A DNA stretch of 64,000 nucleotides from Pseudoalteromonas rubra (GCF_000967655.1 NZ_JXYA01000016.1:248001-312000), one strand, 5' to 3'; shown: positions 9,501-18,984, counted from the first letter of the stretch. Notes: generated by a model not told the origin, from the letters alone. Made by a program: numbers and translations.

Positions 9501-10497
9501 GGATAACCTCCTGGTTCGTCGCCGAATCAACGGGCTGATTCAGTCGTTTACTAATTTCGCTTAAGCGGGACAGCGTCTGTAATGTGATTGGCAACATGAT
9601 GGCAGTGTCGACAAATTCCAGTGAATAGGTCACGATGGAAAACACCTGACCGACGCTGATATCAGGGATCAGCTGGACCATCCATAAATTGCTCAGTACC
9701 GCAATGAACAGCACCAAGAAGATCAGGCCATACACCCAGGCTTCGGTATCTGACAGGCGGATCTCACAGCGCTTAAGGCGCTCAAAATGCGCACTCACTG
9801 CAACCAGTGGCCGATGGCTCAGCACCCACACTTGCTGCTCCAGTTGATCATTCAATTTGCTGTTTAAGTGGGTGAAGCGATCGTGAAACAGGCCATAAAT
9901 CAAACACATTAAACCGGCGGCAAAGACCACACTGAACGCCAGATAGATATGAAAAGCAGCCAGGATCACCACCGTGGCAATTAGCTGAATAACGGCGGTA
10001 AACACCCTCGGCAAATCATTTTCGAGAAAGTCGACCAGCTCCCGTGACATCGTCAGGCGCGCATCTTTCACCGAGACAGGAGCGGCGCGCAGTTTAAAGG
10101 CCAGCATTTCAGCCAGTTTCACCCTTAGGGCGCCAAATACGCGAGTATCATAAAAGCGCCTGAGCACACTAACAACAACAAGGGCAAGCAAGACGCAGGC
10201 GAACCAGACTAACGGGTTAAATGACTGTTCAAGTACGCCGTCGATGGCATAACCAATAAATAAAGGTAATAAAATGAGTAGGATATTTTCTAAGATCACC
10301 ATAGTCCAGGTGAGCAGAATTTTAACTGGGCTGGTGCGAATAATCGCACCAAAAGAAATTGAATTAAGGAGGTTCACAACCGGCTCCGCGAGTACTACAA
10401 ACTTACGGCCAGTGTGACAGAGCGCGACACTAAAAAAGTGTCCCAGATTGCGCTTTACACTTTCTAACGTTTCACTACGTGGGGGGCCTGTATTCAT
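9490..10497 (-). CDS. ABC-transporter six-TM-domain protein without ATPase domain
   Basis: 335 residues, mostly membrane. Hydrophobic segments lie at about 60-82, 92-112, 165-205 (two) and 262-300. The stretch MVILENILLILLPLFIGYAIDGVLE resembles the first helix of type-I exporter membrane domains. Walker A, Walker B and the ABC signature are all absent, although full half-transporters of this kind carry an ATPase after about residue 330. The gene ends inside the adaptor gene, so it was not recently cut by the window or an obvious frameshift. It may be a stand-alone family that works with the RND genes, or a degenerate exporter kept for another role. The function is unknown. Confidence 0.75.
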   Translation of the reverse strand: MNTGPPRSETLESVKRNLGHFFSVALCHTGRKFVVLAEPVVNLLNSISFGAIIRTSPVKILLTWTMVILENILLILLPLFIGYAIDGVLEQSFNPLVWFACVLLALVVVSVLRRFYDTRVFGALRVKLAEMLAFKLRAAPVSVKDARLTMSRELVDFLENDLPRVFTAVIQLIATVVILAAFHIYLAFSVVFAAGLMCLIYGLFHDRFTHLNSKLNDQLEQQVWVLSHRPLVAVSAHFERLKRCEIRLSDTEAWVYGLIFLVLFIAVLSNLWMVQLIPDISVGQVFSIVTYSLEFVDTAIMLPITLQTLSRLSEISKRLNQPVDSATNQEVIHDV

Positions 10498-10543
10498 TCA
10501 CCCCCAATTCTCTTTAGAGCGGTTTAGCCTAGAACTGCAATAA

Positions 10544-10981
10544 TTAGCGGCTTTGCTGATTTAAATAGATGTCCGGATGACAAATTTGCATCAGGATACT
10601 TGGGTCTTCCACAGCGGCAAAACCAAACTGGGCATATAAGCCGTGCGCGTCCTTGGTTGCGAGCATTATTCGGCGCAGGCCTTGTAACTCAGGGTGGTTG
10701 ACCACCGCGTCCACCAGCTGCTTACTTAAGCCCTGGCCCCTGTGCTGCTCAAGAATAAACACATCTGCAAGGTAAGCGAACGTGGCTTTGTCGGTGATCA
10801 CCCGGGCGAACCCCACCAGCTCTGTCGCCTCGCAGTACACGCCAAAGCACAGTGAATTATCAATTGCCCTGGCCATAGTCTCGCGGGGAATCCCTTTTGC
10901 CCAGTAAGAGCCAGAGATAAAGTTGTAAATTACGTCAAAATTGAGCCGTGTCGGGTCGTTGCTGATGGTATAAGCAGGCAT
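10544..10981 (-). CDS. GNAT-family N-acetyltransferase
   Basis: 145 residues starting at MPAYTISNDP, with AAAGGA five bases before the ATG. The acetyl-CoA pyrophosphate loop QHRGQGL is at residues 79-85, after the beta-strand YLADVFILE. The C-terminal KDAHGLYAQFGFAAVEDP matches the usual GNAT motif B. The overall form is that of small acetyltransferases acting on amines or amino groups; the substrate is unknown. It lies about 110 bp downstream of astB on the same strand and could be read through from it. Confidence 0.88.
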   Translation of the reverse strand: MPAYTISNDPTRLNFDVIYNFISGSYWAKGIPRETMARAIDNSLCFGVYCEATELVGFARVITDKATFAYLADVFILEQHRGQGLSKQLVDAVVNHPELQGLRRIMLATKDAHGLYAQFGFAAVEDPSILMQICHPDIYLNQQSR

Positions 10982-11093
10982 AATATTCCTTTTAAGTAGT
11001 GCATGGTCTTGTTTGTTATTATCAAGACCATTAAACCTGCTAACCCTTAACTCTGGCAAGCCCGCAAATGAAATTTGTTCTGGACTGTGCTGT

Positions 11094-12431
11094 CTATGCC
11101 TGCTGAAATGGGTAAACCGACCCCAAATTCAGGATAGTCGTGAGCGTATCCAGAGCCGTCTGACTCTCTGTCATTAAACTTGGGTCTGCGAGATCGGCTT
11201 CGCTCAACCTGTCGCGATAGTGCGTGTTTATCCAGTCACGCAGGCGGTGATACAAACCCTCGTCCAGTAAACATGCCGGGTTCACAGCACTGAGCTCTTG
11301 CTGCGACAAAGTAACTCGCAGACGCAGGCAGGCCGGCCCGCCGCCATTTTGCATGCTTTGTTTAAGATCCATATAGATCACTTCACTTACCGGGTTGCTG
11401 GCCTGACACAGCGCAGATAAATACTGCTCCACTTTGCCTACCATCTGACATTCGCCCGGCGCAATCACGGCCATGCCACCGGAAGGCAGGCTGACCAGCT
11501 GGCTGTTAAACACGTAACTCTTAACCGCATCTTCAACACTGATATCGGCATTTTTTACCTCAATCAGGTGAAGCGGCCGGTCGCCCTGATAGCCCGCTTT
11601 GATCTGCTCAATCACGCCTTGCTGCTGATAAAACGCCTGCTCATGGAATAAAAAGACATTTTCATTGCCAATGGCAATCACGTCATTGTGAAACACGCCC
11701 TGATCAATCACCTCAGGGTTTTGCTGAATAAATAAAGTGTTCTGCGGGTCCAACTGGTGGCTACGCGCAACCGCCTCGGATGCCTGGCGCGTTTGGCGAG
11801 CAGGGAATAATTGCGGTTTTACCTGAGTATGGGCGTCTTCGCCATAAACGAATAGTGCCAGACCCTGATGGCCGTAGCTGTCTGCCAGACGCGTGTAGTT
11901 TGCCGCGCCCTCGTCGCCATACAATGGGTGCTGTGGCAGTGCCTCATGATGACTAAAAAAGTCAGGATCACTGAACATGGCCTTGAGGATCTGGCTGGTC
12001 TGCGGCGCTTCAATGGCCCGGTGCAGTTTGTTATTCAGGTTGGCTGGTGTGATATGTAGTTTCCCGTCGGCCGAATCACAGCTCGGTGATACAGTCGCCG
12101 CGTTTGCTGTCCACATTGATGAAGCGGAGTAGCATGCCTTCAGCAGCTGAGGCTGAGCTTTTGCCGCTTTGCTTATCACCGCACTGTCTGAGCCCGCGAA
12201 GCCGCAAGCCCTGAGCGTGATCAGGTCCGGCCGGGCATTCGGTGCAACCACGCCCTGATGCAGACCCAGCTGAACCAGGTGCCACATTTTCTCAAGCCCC
12301 TGAAGTGCCGCCTGTTTTGGGTTCGAGGTTTTATTGGCATTTGACTTGGACGCCACATTACCATACGACAGCCCGGCGTAATTATGTGTTGGGCCAACCA
12401 GGCCATCAAAATTTACTTCGTAGTAGTTCAT
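11094..12431 (-). CDS. astB: N-succinylarginine dihydrolase
   Basis: 445 residues, close to the family length of about 445. It begins [25 protein letters not shown], which matches AstB closely, and near the C-terminus has [12 protein letters not shown] with the catalytic cysteine. AstB hydrolyses N2-succinylarginine to N2-succinylornithine, CO2 and two ammonia in the arginine succinyltransferase pathway, in the cytoplasm. The other ast genes are not next to it. It is followed by a GNAT gene and preceded by about 250 bp of non-coding DNA with a possible promoter. Confidence 0.96.
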   Translation of the reverse strand: MNYYEVNFDGLVGPTHNYAGLSYGNVASKSNANKTSNPKQAALQGLEKMWHLVQLGLHQGVVAPNARPDLITLRACGFAGSDSAVISKAAKAQPQLLKACYSASSMWTANAATVSPSCDSADGKLHITPANLNNKLHRAIEAPQTSQILKAMFSDPDFFSHHEALPQHPLYGDEGAANYTRLADSYGHQGLALFVYGEDAHTQVKPQLFPARQTRQASEAVARSHQLDPQNTLFIQQNPEVIDQGVFHNDVIAIGNENVFLFHEQAFYQQQGVIEQIKAGYQGDRPLHLIEVKNADISVEDAVKSYVFNSQLVSLPSGGMAVIAPGECQMVGKVEQYLSALCQASNPVSEVIYMDLKQSMQNGGGPACLRLRVTLSQQELSAVNPACLLDEGLYHRLRDWINTHYRDRLSEADLADPSLMTESQTALDTLTTILNLGSVYPFQQA

Positions 12432-12523
12432 ATTGCCCCCTTTTGGTGCAAGCAGCCTGTTTCAGACTCATGCATTGCACCAGATTGGTTATTGTTTTTG
12501 TAGATGATCCGCCTTGCATTTTT

Positions 12524-12553
12524 TCTATACCCCTATAAATTTATATATTTCAA
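12524..12553 (-). promoter_or_regulatory. Possible sigma-70 promoter upstream of astB
   Basis: On the minus strand TTGAAA (12548-12553) and TATAGA (12524-12529) are separated by 18 bp, a fair match to -35 and -10 elements. They lie about 95 bp before the astB start, in a 258-bp non-coding stretch where I see nothing else. Confidence 0.35.
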
Positions 12554-12689
12554 AATGTTAGGCTTTTAATGCTCGCAAGACAGTAATTATTTCTCAGTTA
12601 CAGAATCAAAAGCTATGCCATGTCAGCCTGCCTAATGGCGTATCCATAGTTAGATAGCAGCAGGCTCCCTTAAATGGGTTTTGTATTGA

Positions 12690-13141
12690 CTAGCTGCCAA
12701 AGACTTTAAAACTGAGGATAAGATAAGCGATGTAGCCGCTGAGCAAGGTGCCGCCTTCCAGTCGACTTAGGCGACGCCCGCTGAACAGAAAAAACAACAA
12801 AATAAACGCACCGGCAAGTAGCACCCACAAATCAAACTGCAACACGCGAGGGTGAGCTGGTAGTGGTTGTAATAAAGCAGAAACACCGAGGATCCCAAGG
12901 ATATTAAAAATATTACTGCCAACTACATTTCCCATGGCTATATCGGGCTGAGCCTGAACGGCAGCATCCACAGAGACCACCAATTCCGGCGCTGAAGTGC
13001 CAAACCCGACAATCACCAGGCCACTGAGCAAAGGAGAAACGCGCAACCGCCGCGCCGCTGCCACTGCACCGCGGATCAGCGCCTCCCCCCCAGTGTCAGC
13101 ATGGCAATACCCGCTAAAATGAGTCCCAAATCCAGCATCAT
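12690..13141 (-). pseudogene. Half-length Na+/Ca2+ exchanger (YrbG/CaxA-like), frameshifted in a G tract
   Basis: The reading frame from the ATG at 13141 gives MMLDLGLILAGIAMLTLGG and then stops. A run of seven G on the minus strand (at about 13084-13091) puts it out of frame. With one more G it continues EALIRGAVAAARRLRV and joins the long open frame with GFGTSAPELVVSVDAAV and GNVVGSNIFNILGILG. These are the alpha-1 repeat of K+-dependent Na+/Ca2+ exchanger-like proteins. The restored product is about 150 residues, only the first of the two Na_Ca_ex halves found in the usual protein of about 320 residues. It could be a broken remnant, a phase-variable tract or a sequencing error at a homopolymer. 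The missing second half favours a remnant. Confidence 0.7.
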
Positions 13142-13222
13142 AAGTTGTTAGTCCTTGTCAATTAAGCACTTATACTTTAGACGCTGTTTCCTTTCTTTTA
13201 CAAAAGATACTAACAAATCACG

Positions 13223-14209
13223 CTAAACATCAATCACGACTTTGCCCATCGCCTGACCACTTTGCAGACGTGCATGTGCTTGCCCTGCCTGGGCCAACTC
13301 AAATCGCTGTTCATCCAGAAGCGGCTTTAGCTCACCGGCTTCGACTATGTTTGTTAACTCGTTCAGAATGTGATGATGTGCTTCACGTTTGTGGTTATGC
13401 AACATGGGGATCAGCATGAAGACCACATGCAACGACAACCCTTTAAAGTGCGCCTGCGACAGATCCAGGTCCACCATGGCCACCGTTGAGGCAACATGAC
13501 CATTGAGTGCAGCCGCTTCAAACGAGTTGGCCATATTAGCTCCCCCGACCGAGTCAAAGATCAGATCAAACCCTTTGCCATCGGTGTGCTTAGCAACATA
13601 GTCAGCAACCTGCTCGGTTTTATAGTTGATTGGTTCGGCGCCCAGACGCTGAATTAAGTCCAGCTGGGCTTCACCGCCGCCGGTAGAATAAACACGGGCA
13701 CCAAAATGCTTAGCTAACTGCAATGCCACATGACCGACCCCACCTGAGCCGCCATGTACTAGCACCTGTTGACCGGCTGTAATACCACCACGCTGTAACC
13801 CTTCATAGGCGGTGATCCCAACCAGGGGTAACGCCGCTGCTTCTCGCATACTCAGATTACGCGGTTTACGTGCAATCAGTCGTGCATCGGCGAGCATATA
13901 TTCCGCCAGCGCACCTTGTAAGTCGGCCAGCCCACCGGCACAGCCATAAACTTCATCGCCTGGTGCAAAGCCGGTTACGCCTTCGCCTACCTCAACCACG
14001 GTTCCGGCAAAGTCCATCCCCAAAATGGCAGGCAATGCTGGTGACAAGGGCAGCGCCTCACCCAGGGTACGGATCATAGTATCCACGGTGTTAACACTGC
14101 TGGCTGCAACCTGCACCAGCACATGACCGGCGCTCACGCTGGGTTTAGCCACATCTGTAACAGTAAACTCAGCGTCATCGCCATATTGATTCAAAACCAT
14201 TGCTTTCAT
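13223..14209 (-). CDS. Zinc-independent alcohol dehydrogenase/quinone oxidoreductase (MDR family)
   Basis: 328 residues, ATG behind AGGAGAG. The N-terminal GroES-like domain contains GMDFAGTVVEVGEGVTGFAPGDEVYG. The Rossmann domain carries VLVHGGSGGVGHVALQLAKHFGARV, with the NADPH-binding AxxGxxG-like loop. The zinc-binding Cys/His set of classical ADH is missing, so it belongs to the quinone oxidoreductase-like (QOR) branch of medium-chain reductases. It reduces an activated double bond or a quinone with NADPH; the true substrate is unknown. It is transcribed divergently from a LysR gene about 100 bp away, a layout in which the regulator often controls the enzyme. Confidence 0.92.
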   Translation of the reverse strand: MKAMVLNQYGDDAEFTVTDVAKPSVSAGHVLVQVAASSVNTVDTMIRTLGEALPLSPALPAILGMDFAGTVVEVGEGVTGFAPGDEVYGCAGGLADLQGALAEYMLADARLIARKPRNLSMREAAALPLVGITAYEGLQRGGITAGQQVLVHGGSGGVGHVALQLAKHFGARVYSTGGGEAQLDLIQRLGAEPINYKTEQVADYVAKHTDGKGFDLIFDSVGGANMANSFEAAALNGHVASTVAMVDLDLSQAHFKGLSLHVVFMLIPMLHNHKREAHHHILNELTNIVEAGELKPLLDEQRFELAQAGQAHARLQSGQAMGKVVIDV

Positions 14210-14307
14210 AATTATGCTCTCCTGTGTTGATGACGAAAACTATACTTGCCTTTCACTATTTTGATAATAGACTTGGTTTTATAATTACTTTATGTATTTT
14301 GTTGATA

Positions 14308-15201
14308 ATGAACATTGAACATCTGAAGCTGTTTATCCGCATTGCCTCCACCCACAACATCAGTCAGGCAGGTCAGGATTTGGGTCTGTCAGCCGCTGTC
14401 GCGAGCAGTCATATTAATAAGCTTGAAACCGACTTGGGCGTAAGATTGTTGCACCGTACCACCCGCAAGGTCGCTTTGACCGAAGAGGGACAGGCGTTTT
14501 TGCCTCATGCCGAGGATGTCTTAAATGGCGTTGAAGCCGCCCGTGCTGCTATTGGCGCAGGCACCACCAAACCCAGTGGCACACTGAGGCTGACCATGCC
14601 CGCCTCCTTTGGCCGCATGCACGTTCTGCCGGCTTTGCCTGGCTTTTTTGCGCTCTATCCAGACATTAAGCTCGACCTGAAACTCTCCGACACCATTGCG
14701 GACTTGGTTGAAGGCGGGTTTGATCTGGCTATCCGAAATAGTGCGCTGAAAGACTCAACTCTGGTGGCCAAGCGGTTAGCAACAGACACTCGCCTGCTCA
14801 CTGCGGCTCCCGACTATCTGGCCCTTAAAGGAGCCCCGCAAAGTCCTGAGGATTTGCGGGAACATGCCTGCATTACGCTCTCTGGGCTGGAACACTGGTC
14901 TTTTCAAACCCCGGATGGCGTGCAGACCATTAAAGTTCAGGGCCAGCTGCGCGCCGACAATGGCGACGCCATCAGAGAAGCCTGTCAACTTGGCCTTGGG
15001 ATCACCATTAATTCGCGCTGGAGTGCGTATCAGGCATTACGCTCTGGTGAGTTAGTTGAGGTTCTGGCGGACTACCCTCTGAAGTCTGATACCGCCATCT
15101 GGCTGGTTTACCCCAGCTCCCGATTACTCGCGCCTAAAGTACGGGTTTTTATTGATTACCTGAGCCGCTATTTCGGCGATATCCCTTACTGGGAAAAATA
15201 A
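14308..15201 (+). CDS. LysR-family transcriptional regulator
   Basis: 297 residues starting at MNIEHLKLFIRIASTHNIS, a standard LysR N-terminus with helix-turn-helix to about residue 60 (LGLSAAVASSHINKLETDLG, then LLHRTTRKVALTEEG). The effector domain spans about 90-290 (GTLRLTMPASFGRMHVLPALPGF). An upstream start at 14224 would add 28 untypical residues. It is divergent from the oxidoreductase gene, and the intergenic region is the likely operator. The effector is unknown. Confidence 0.92.
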   Translation: MNIEHLKLFIRIASTHNISQAGQDLGLSAAVASSHINKLETDLGVRLLHRTTRKVALTEEGQAFLPHAEDVLNGVEAARAAIGAGTTKPSGTLRLTMPASFGRMHVLPALPGFFALYPDIKLDLKLSDTIADLVEGGFDLAIRNSALKDSTLVAKRLATDTRLLTAAPDYLALKGAPQSPEDLREHACITLSGLEHWSFQTPDGVQTIKVQGQLRADNGDAIREACQLGLGITINSRWSAYQALRSGELVEVLADYPLKSDTAIWLVYPSSRLLAPKVRVFIDYLSRYFGDIPYWEK

Positions 15202-15264
15202 TGTGATGTTCGTGAACCTTTTTATGTGCTGCGCCGTCTTGTAGAAAAAGCCACAAGGAATAGC

Positions 15265-15783
15265 ATGGAACCATCAAAGGTCGCACTACTGGTATTGTCT
15301 GCCCAACAGGGTAACCGGCGTGCGTTCGAAACCTTATGCGAAGCGTTTTATCAGCCAAGCTGGCGGTTTGCAATGAAACTCAGTGGCCAGCGCGCCTGTG
15401 CAGATGATATCTGTCAGGACGTCTGGACCAGTGTGGCAAAAAAGCTGGGGCAGCTGAAAGAGCCCAGTGCTTTTCGCGCCTGGGTGTTCAGGGCCATCTA
15501 TCGACGCTTTATCAGTCAAAAGCAAGGCGAAAGTCGGTTCGAAGACACCCAACCGGAGCAAGCCTACGAGACACCGGATCTGGATACCTCGCTGAGCATT
15601 CTGGCACTGATAAATCAGCTTGCAGACGACGAACGCCACTGCGTGTATTTATTTTATTTAGAGCAGATGTCGCTCAGAGACATCGCCAATATACTGGATG
15701 TCCCCCAGGGCACCGTTAAATCAAGATTAAACCGCGCACGAGCCCAATTGCGTGCCATGGTTAACGAGGAGCAAGCATCATGA
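15265..15783 (+). CDS. ECF-type RNA polymerase sigma factor
   Basis: 172 residues from an ATG with AAGGA upstream. Region 2 lies at about 18-85 (AFETLCEAFYQPSWRFAMKL, CADDICQDVWTSVAKKL, FRAWVFRAIYRRFI), and region 4 at about 115-165 (LEQMSLRDIANILDVPQGTV, then KSRLNRARAQLRAM). It lacks regions 1 and 3, as ECF factors do. It overlaps the next gene by four bases (ATGA), which encodes a small membrane protein that may restrain it. It probably directs a small envelope- or stress-linked regulon, but the signal is not known. Confidence 0.92.
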   Translation: MEPSKVALLVLSAQQGNRRAFETLCEAFYQPSWRFAMKLSGQRACADDICQDVWTSVAKKLGQLKEPSAFRAWVFRAIYRRFISQKQGESRFEDTQPEQAYETPDLDTSLSILALINQLADDERHCVYLFYLEQMSLRDIANILDVPQGTVKSRLNRARAQLRAMVNEEQAS

Positions 15784-16133
15784 ATTTAGACAAAGAGATC
15801 AGTAAAGCATTACAACAAGAGCAAGCAGAGATGGCCCCGATCCTCGCTGAGGAAAAAGGCCTGTTTACTATGCTGGGCAATGTATATCAGGGCAATACCC
15901 GCTTTTGGGTGATTTTGGCGTCTATCAGCGCCCTGTTGATCACTCTAGGTTTTGTGTACAGCGGTTATCGTTTCTATATTGCCACATCGGTGATGGATCA
16001 GGTCTTCTGGGCGGTGTGGTTTATCGCCGGATTAGTGGTGCAAATAGCCACCAAACTGTGGATCTTTATGGAAATGAATCGCCAAAGTGTTCTTCGGGAG
16101 ATCAATGCTCTGGCGATGCGAATGGGCAAATAA
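15780..16133 (+). CDS. Small two-TM membrane protein partner of the ECF sigma factor (DUF6768-like)
   Basis: 117 residues. A soluble N-terminal segment (1-40) is followed by two transmembrane helices (about 42-66 and 75-95). A short C-terminal tail holds LWIFMEMNRQSVLREINALAMRM, which resembles the DUF6768 family. It is translationally coupled to the ECF sigma gene through an ATGA overlap. Small membrane proteins in this position commonly act as anti-sigma factors, but no known anti-sigma motif (such as HxxxCxxC) is present, so this role is an inference from context. Confidence 0.72.
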   Translation: MNLDKEISKALQQEQAEMAPILAEEKGLFTMLGNVYQGNTRFWVILASISALLITLGFVYSGYRFYIATSVMDQVFWAVWFIAGLVVQIATKLWIFMEMNRQSVLREINALAMRMGK

Positions 16134-16149
16134 GCGCAGGGCCCCGCTT

Positions 16150-16518
16150 TTAGCGAGATGCAGCTGGCGGGGCTAGTTCACAGATCACTTTTCCAAACAC
16201 GCTGGCGTCTACCTCAAGGCATTGCAAGCCATTGTGGACTGACTTCACAGCGTCGCTGCAACGTTTCTCCCGCACCACCGGATGACCCTTTGGCTCTACA
16301 CGATAAGTACCACCTGCACACAACTCGTTTGCTGTGCTCAGCCACAATGTCAGCAACCCAGTTGCCAGCTCATCGGGGTCTGACACGGATACCAAATACA
16401 CTCCGTTTACCCGTGAGTCTGTTACCTCTATTTTTGGCGCTGCCAGAACCGTGCTACAGGCTAATAAAAGCGTTGCTGCAATGGATGCATGCCATAACTT
16501 ATGTGAAACGGTTGTCAC
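16150..16518 (-). CDS. Hypothetical secreted protein
   Basis: 122 residues from a GTG start with AAGGAG 13 bases upstream, a slightly long spacing. There is a signal peptide at about 1-27 with likely cleavage after STVLA; LLLAC at about 17-21 is a weak lipobox alternative. The mature protein is small with three further cysteines (ELCAGG, KRCSDAV, LQCLEV) and a fourth near the end, which may form disulphides in the periplasm. The family is not recognised. It is convergent with the sigma/anti-sigma pair and lies just downstream of the flavin reductase gene on the same strand. Confidence 0.6.
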   Translation of the reverse strand: MTTVSHKLWHASIAATLLLACSTVLAAPKIEVTDSRVNGVYLVSVSDPDELATGLLTLWLSTANELCAGGTYRVEPKGHPVVREKRCSDAVKSVHNGLQCLEVDASVFGKVICELAPPAASR

Positions 16519-16547
16519 CTTGCGCTTAATGCTCCTTTTTGTGGTGC

Positions 16548-17198
16548 CTATTCGCCGTCCAGACTCAGCGCCCTGGGCGGCTTTTCAGGCTTTGCATAAC
16601 TCAAACGGCCCAGTCTTTGGGTTTTATGATAACTGTCGAGCCCGGATATAGCGACCGTGTTGAGAGACTCAATGTCAATATATCCATCGGCCTTGATGCT
16701 CTGTTGCGGCAGCTGGATGTCCATCACTTCGCCAATCACCAAAATAGTGCCATTGATCTCCAGCTTTTGCACTTCACGCAACGCCAGCGCAAACTTAAGC
16801 TGGCTTTGCGCGACATAAGGGGCCGCAATACCCGCTTCATGCTGAACCTCCAGCCCGACTTGCGCAAATTCTGAGATGCCAGGCGCATAGCGCGCTGAAG
16901 TCTGATGCGCTTGTTGCCAGATATCCGCATTCACATGATTCAGCGTATAAAAACCGGTGGCTTTAAGATTACTTAAAGTATCTCTTGTTACCGTATCGGG
17001 GCGAATGATCATGCCTATCAGCGGCGGGTTGGCCCCGATATGAAATACCGAGCTGACAATCGCCAGATTTGGGTTGCCCTGCGCATCTTGAGTCCCCACC
17101 AGGTTAGCACTTTTAAACCCCGACAAGCTGTTGATCAGCCGTGCCCTTTCTCGCTCCTGCATATTGGCTATGTCTTCCCGGTTGAGCTGTTTGATCAT
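16548..17198 (-). CDS. Flavin reductase-like FMN-binding split-barrel protein
   Basis: 216 residues from MIKQLNREDIANM, with GAGGAAGG before the ATG. The split-barrel core is at about 25-180: FKSANLVGTQDAQGNPNLAI, PPLIGMIIRPDTVTRDTLSNL and FYTLNHVNADIWQQAHQTSA are typical of the flavin reductase/DIM6-NTAB family. It probably binds FMN and may supply reduced flavin or reduce a small substrate. It is the last gene of the photolyase operon (63 bp after the FeS photolyase), where such genes are often found. A link to flavin supply for photolyases is suggested only by position. Confidence 0.87.
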   Translation of the reverse strand: MIKQLNREDIANMQERERARLINSLSGFKSANLVGTQDAQGNPNLAIVSSVFHIGANPPLIGMIIRPDTVTRDTLSNLKATGFYTLNHVNADIWQQAHQTSARYAPGISEFAQVGLEVQHEAGIAAPYVAQSQLKFALALREVQKLEINGTILVIGEVMDIQLPQQSIKADGYIDIESLNTVAISGLDSYHKTQRLGRLSYAKPEKPPRALSLDGE

Positions 17199-17261
17199 CT
17201 GTATACCTTCCTCATTTATCACTGTTTTTACTGCACTGAGTCCTCTTTTGGGACGTCAGTG

Positions 17262-18824
17262 TTATAGCTGTTCAATATTCTCGAGCACCTGCCTGGCGCG
17301 CTCGAGCACGGCTTGTTTGTCTTCGTCTGACTTTTTCAGCCAGTTGCTGTATACCATTTTGGTGCGCGGGTTACTGGCAAACTGTGCATGGTGTTGCTGC
17401 ATAAAGTGCCAGTACAAGGCATTGAGCGGACAGGCAGAGTCAGTGACAGTTTCTGTCACCTTGTAGGCGCAATCGCCGCAATAGTCGCTCATTTTTTTAA
17501 TGTAGTTGCCACTGGCCGCATAGGCTTTAGAGCCAACAATACCGCCATCGGCAAACTGGCTCATGCCCCGGGTGTTTGGCATTTCAACCCATTCGATGGC
17601 GTCGATATAAATGCCCAGATACCAGTCATCCACCTCATCCGGGGCAATGCCAGCCACCAGACAGAAGTTGCCAGTGACCATCAGGCGCTGGATATGATGC
17701 GCATAGGCATAGGTCAGCGATTGGGTGATAGCATGACTGAGACAGCGCATTTTGGTCTCACCGTTCCAGAACCAGGATGGCAGAGCACGCTTGGCCTGCA
17801 AATGATTGAGCTGTGCATACTGAGGCATATTGGCCCAATAAATCCCCCGCACAAACTCACGCCAGCCAATGATCTGACGGACAAAGCCTTCGATTTGAGC
17901 CAGGCTGATGGTCCCCTGAGACTGCTCGAAGGCCGCAATGGCCGCATCGATCACCATTTTTGGGCTGAGCATTTTGGCATTAATCGCAAAAGACAGGCGG
18001 GAGTGATACAAGCTCCAGCCCCGGTCTTCACCCAGCTCTATTAGCTTGCCCGTCATGGCATCCTGAAATCGACCGAAAGACGGCAAACAATGTTGGCAAA
18101 AAAACGTCAGCAAGTCTTTTGCCTGAACCCGATTAACGGGCCACAATAACTGCTTATCTGCCTGACCTATGGTTTTGATCTGGTGGCGTTCCAGTCGCGC
18201 TAAAATGTCAGTGACATCGTTAGCGAACACCAGTGGCTCGGGGATATCGGCAAGATCCGCCGCTTTGAGTTTGTTGCGGTTATCGCTGTCGAAGTTCCAC
18301 TGGCCCCCTTGCGGTTCACCATCAACCATCAACACATTAAATTCGCTGCGCATTTTGCGATAAAAGTGCTCCAGGCGATGACGCTTGTCGCGCTTGAAGT
18401 AACGACTTAGCTGTTCGTCGGCGAGATAAAAATGCTCAGTGTCATACACACTTGATGTGACTGAAAGCGACTCACAGAACTGTGCCAGTTGCGTGCGCAA
18501 CCTATATTCGTCAGGGAGCTGATAGGCAAAATGACTGATGTTGTGCTCGCTAAACAGATGCGTCAGTAGTTCAGGGAGAGAGGCAAAATCCTGAGTATCA
18601 TCCAGCGTCAGGTGAAGTACCCGGTGCCCGGCCGACTCAAGCGCCTGCGCAAAGGCTTGCATTGCAGCGAAAAACGCACACACCTTTTGAACATGGTGGC
18701 GTGTGTAACTGGCTTCCTGATGCAGCTCGGCCACCACATACAGCACATCGTCGGATTTTTCTTTGTACCAGGTGTGACCAGCATTAAGCTGATCGCCCAG
18801 GATTAATCTCAGTTGCTTACTCAT
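17262..18824 (-). CDS. FeS-containing (6-4) photolyase, PhrB/FeS-BCP family
   Basis: 520 residues from [20 protein letters not shown], typical of the deoxyribodipyrimidine photolyase-related family. An N-terminal alpha/beta domain (1-135) is followed by an all-helical FAD domain (about 200-480). Cys361, Cys449, Cys452 and Cys465 have the same spacing (88, 3, 13) as the four [4Fe-4S] ligands known for Agrobacterium PhrB (350, 438, 441, 454). This strongly supports an FeS bacterial cryptochrome/photolyase. These enzymes repair (6-4) photoproducts with blue light and use DMRL as antenna. The start overlaps the DUF2256 gene by eight bases. Confidence 0.93.
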   Translation of the reverse strand: MSKQLRLILGDQLNAGHTWYKEKSDDVLYVVAELHQEASYTRHHVQKVCAFFAAMQAFAQALESAGHRVLHLTLDDTQDFASLPELLTHLFSEHNISHFAYQLPDEYRLRTQLAQFCESLSVTSSVYDTEHFYLADEQLSRYFKRDKRHRLEHFYRKMRSEFNVLMVDGEPQGGQWNFDSDNRNKLKAADLADIPEPLVFANDVTDILARLERHQIKTIGQADKQLLWPVNRVQAKDLLTFFCQHCLPSFGRFQDAMTGKLIELGEDRGWSLYHSRLSFAINAKMLSPKMVIDAAIAAFEQSQGTISLAQIEGFVRQIIGWREFVRGIYWANMPQYAQLNHLQAKRALPSWFWNGETKMRCLSHAITQSLTYAYAHHIQRLMVTGNFCLVAGIAPDEVDDWYLGIYIDAIEWVEMPNTRGMSQFADGGIVGSKAYAASGNYIKKMSDYCGDCAYKVTETVTDSACPLNALYWHFMQQHHAQFASNPRTKMVYSNWLKKSDEDKQAVLERARQVLENIEQL

Positions 18825-18969
18825 GAGGTTCTCTTTGCGTTGACTTGCTGCCTGCACAGCGTTTGGAGCAATACTTAACATTGGGCCAGTCCCGTTGCCA
18901 TTTCTTGCGCCAGGAAAAGGGACGCAGGCAGACTGGACAGGTTTTTTGCGGTAACTGTGATTTTTTCAT
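18817..18969 (-). CDS. DUF2256 small cysteine-rich protein
   Basis: A 50-residue gene from an ATG at 18969. It reads [20 protein letters not shown] at the start and ends with [20 protein letters not shown]. The two CxxC/CxxxC pairs (Cys11/Cys14 and Cys34/Cys38) suggest a zinc ribbon. This matches the DUF2256 family, which is repeatedly found beside cryptochrome and photolyase genes. It lies 15 bp after the 483-residue photolyase gene and overlaps the FeS photolyase start by eight bases, so all are coupled. Its function is unknown; a helper in metal or nucleic-acid handling is only a guess. Confidence 0.88.
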   Translation of the reverse strand: MKKSQLPQKTCPVCLRPFSWRKKWQRDWPNVKYCSKRCAGSKSTQREPHE

Positions 18970-18984
18970 TCTCTCATCCAGCTT

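Noticed and set aside
16334-16651. Plus-strand frames overlapping the secreted protein and flavin reductase
   Set aside because: They lie antisense to genes with clear motifs and have no ribosome sites or family resemblance.
17388-18044. 218-codon plus-strand frame inside the FeS photolyase gene
   Set aside because: It is antisense to the FAD domain with conserved FeS cysteines, and its protein has no features.
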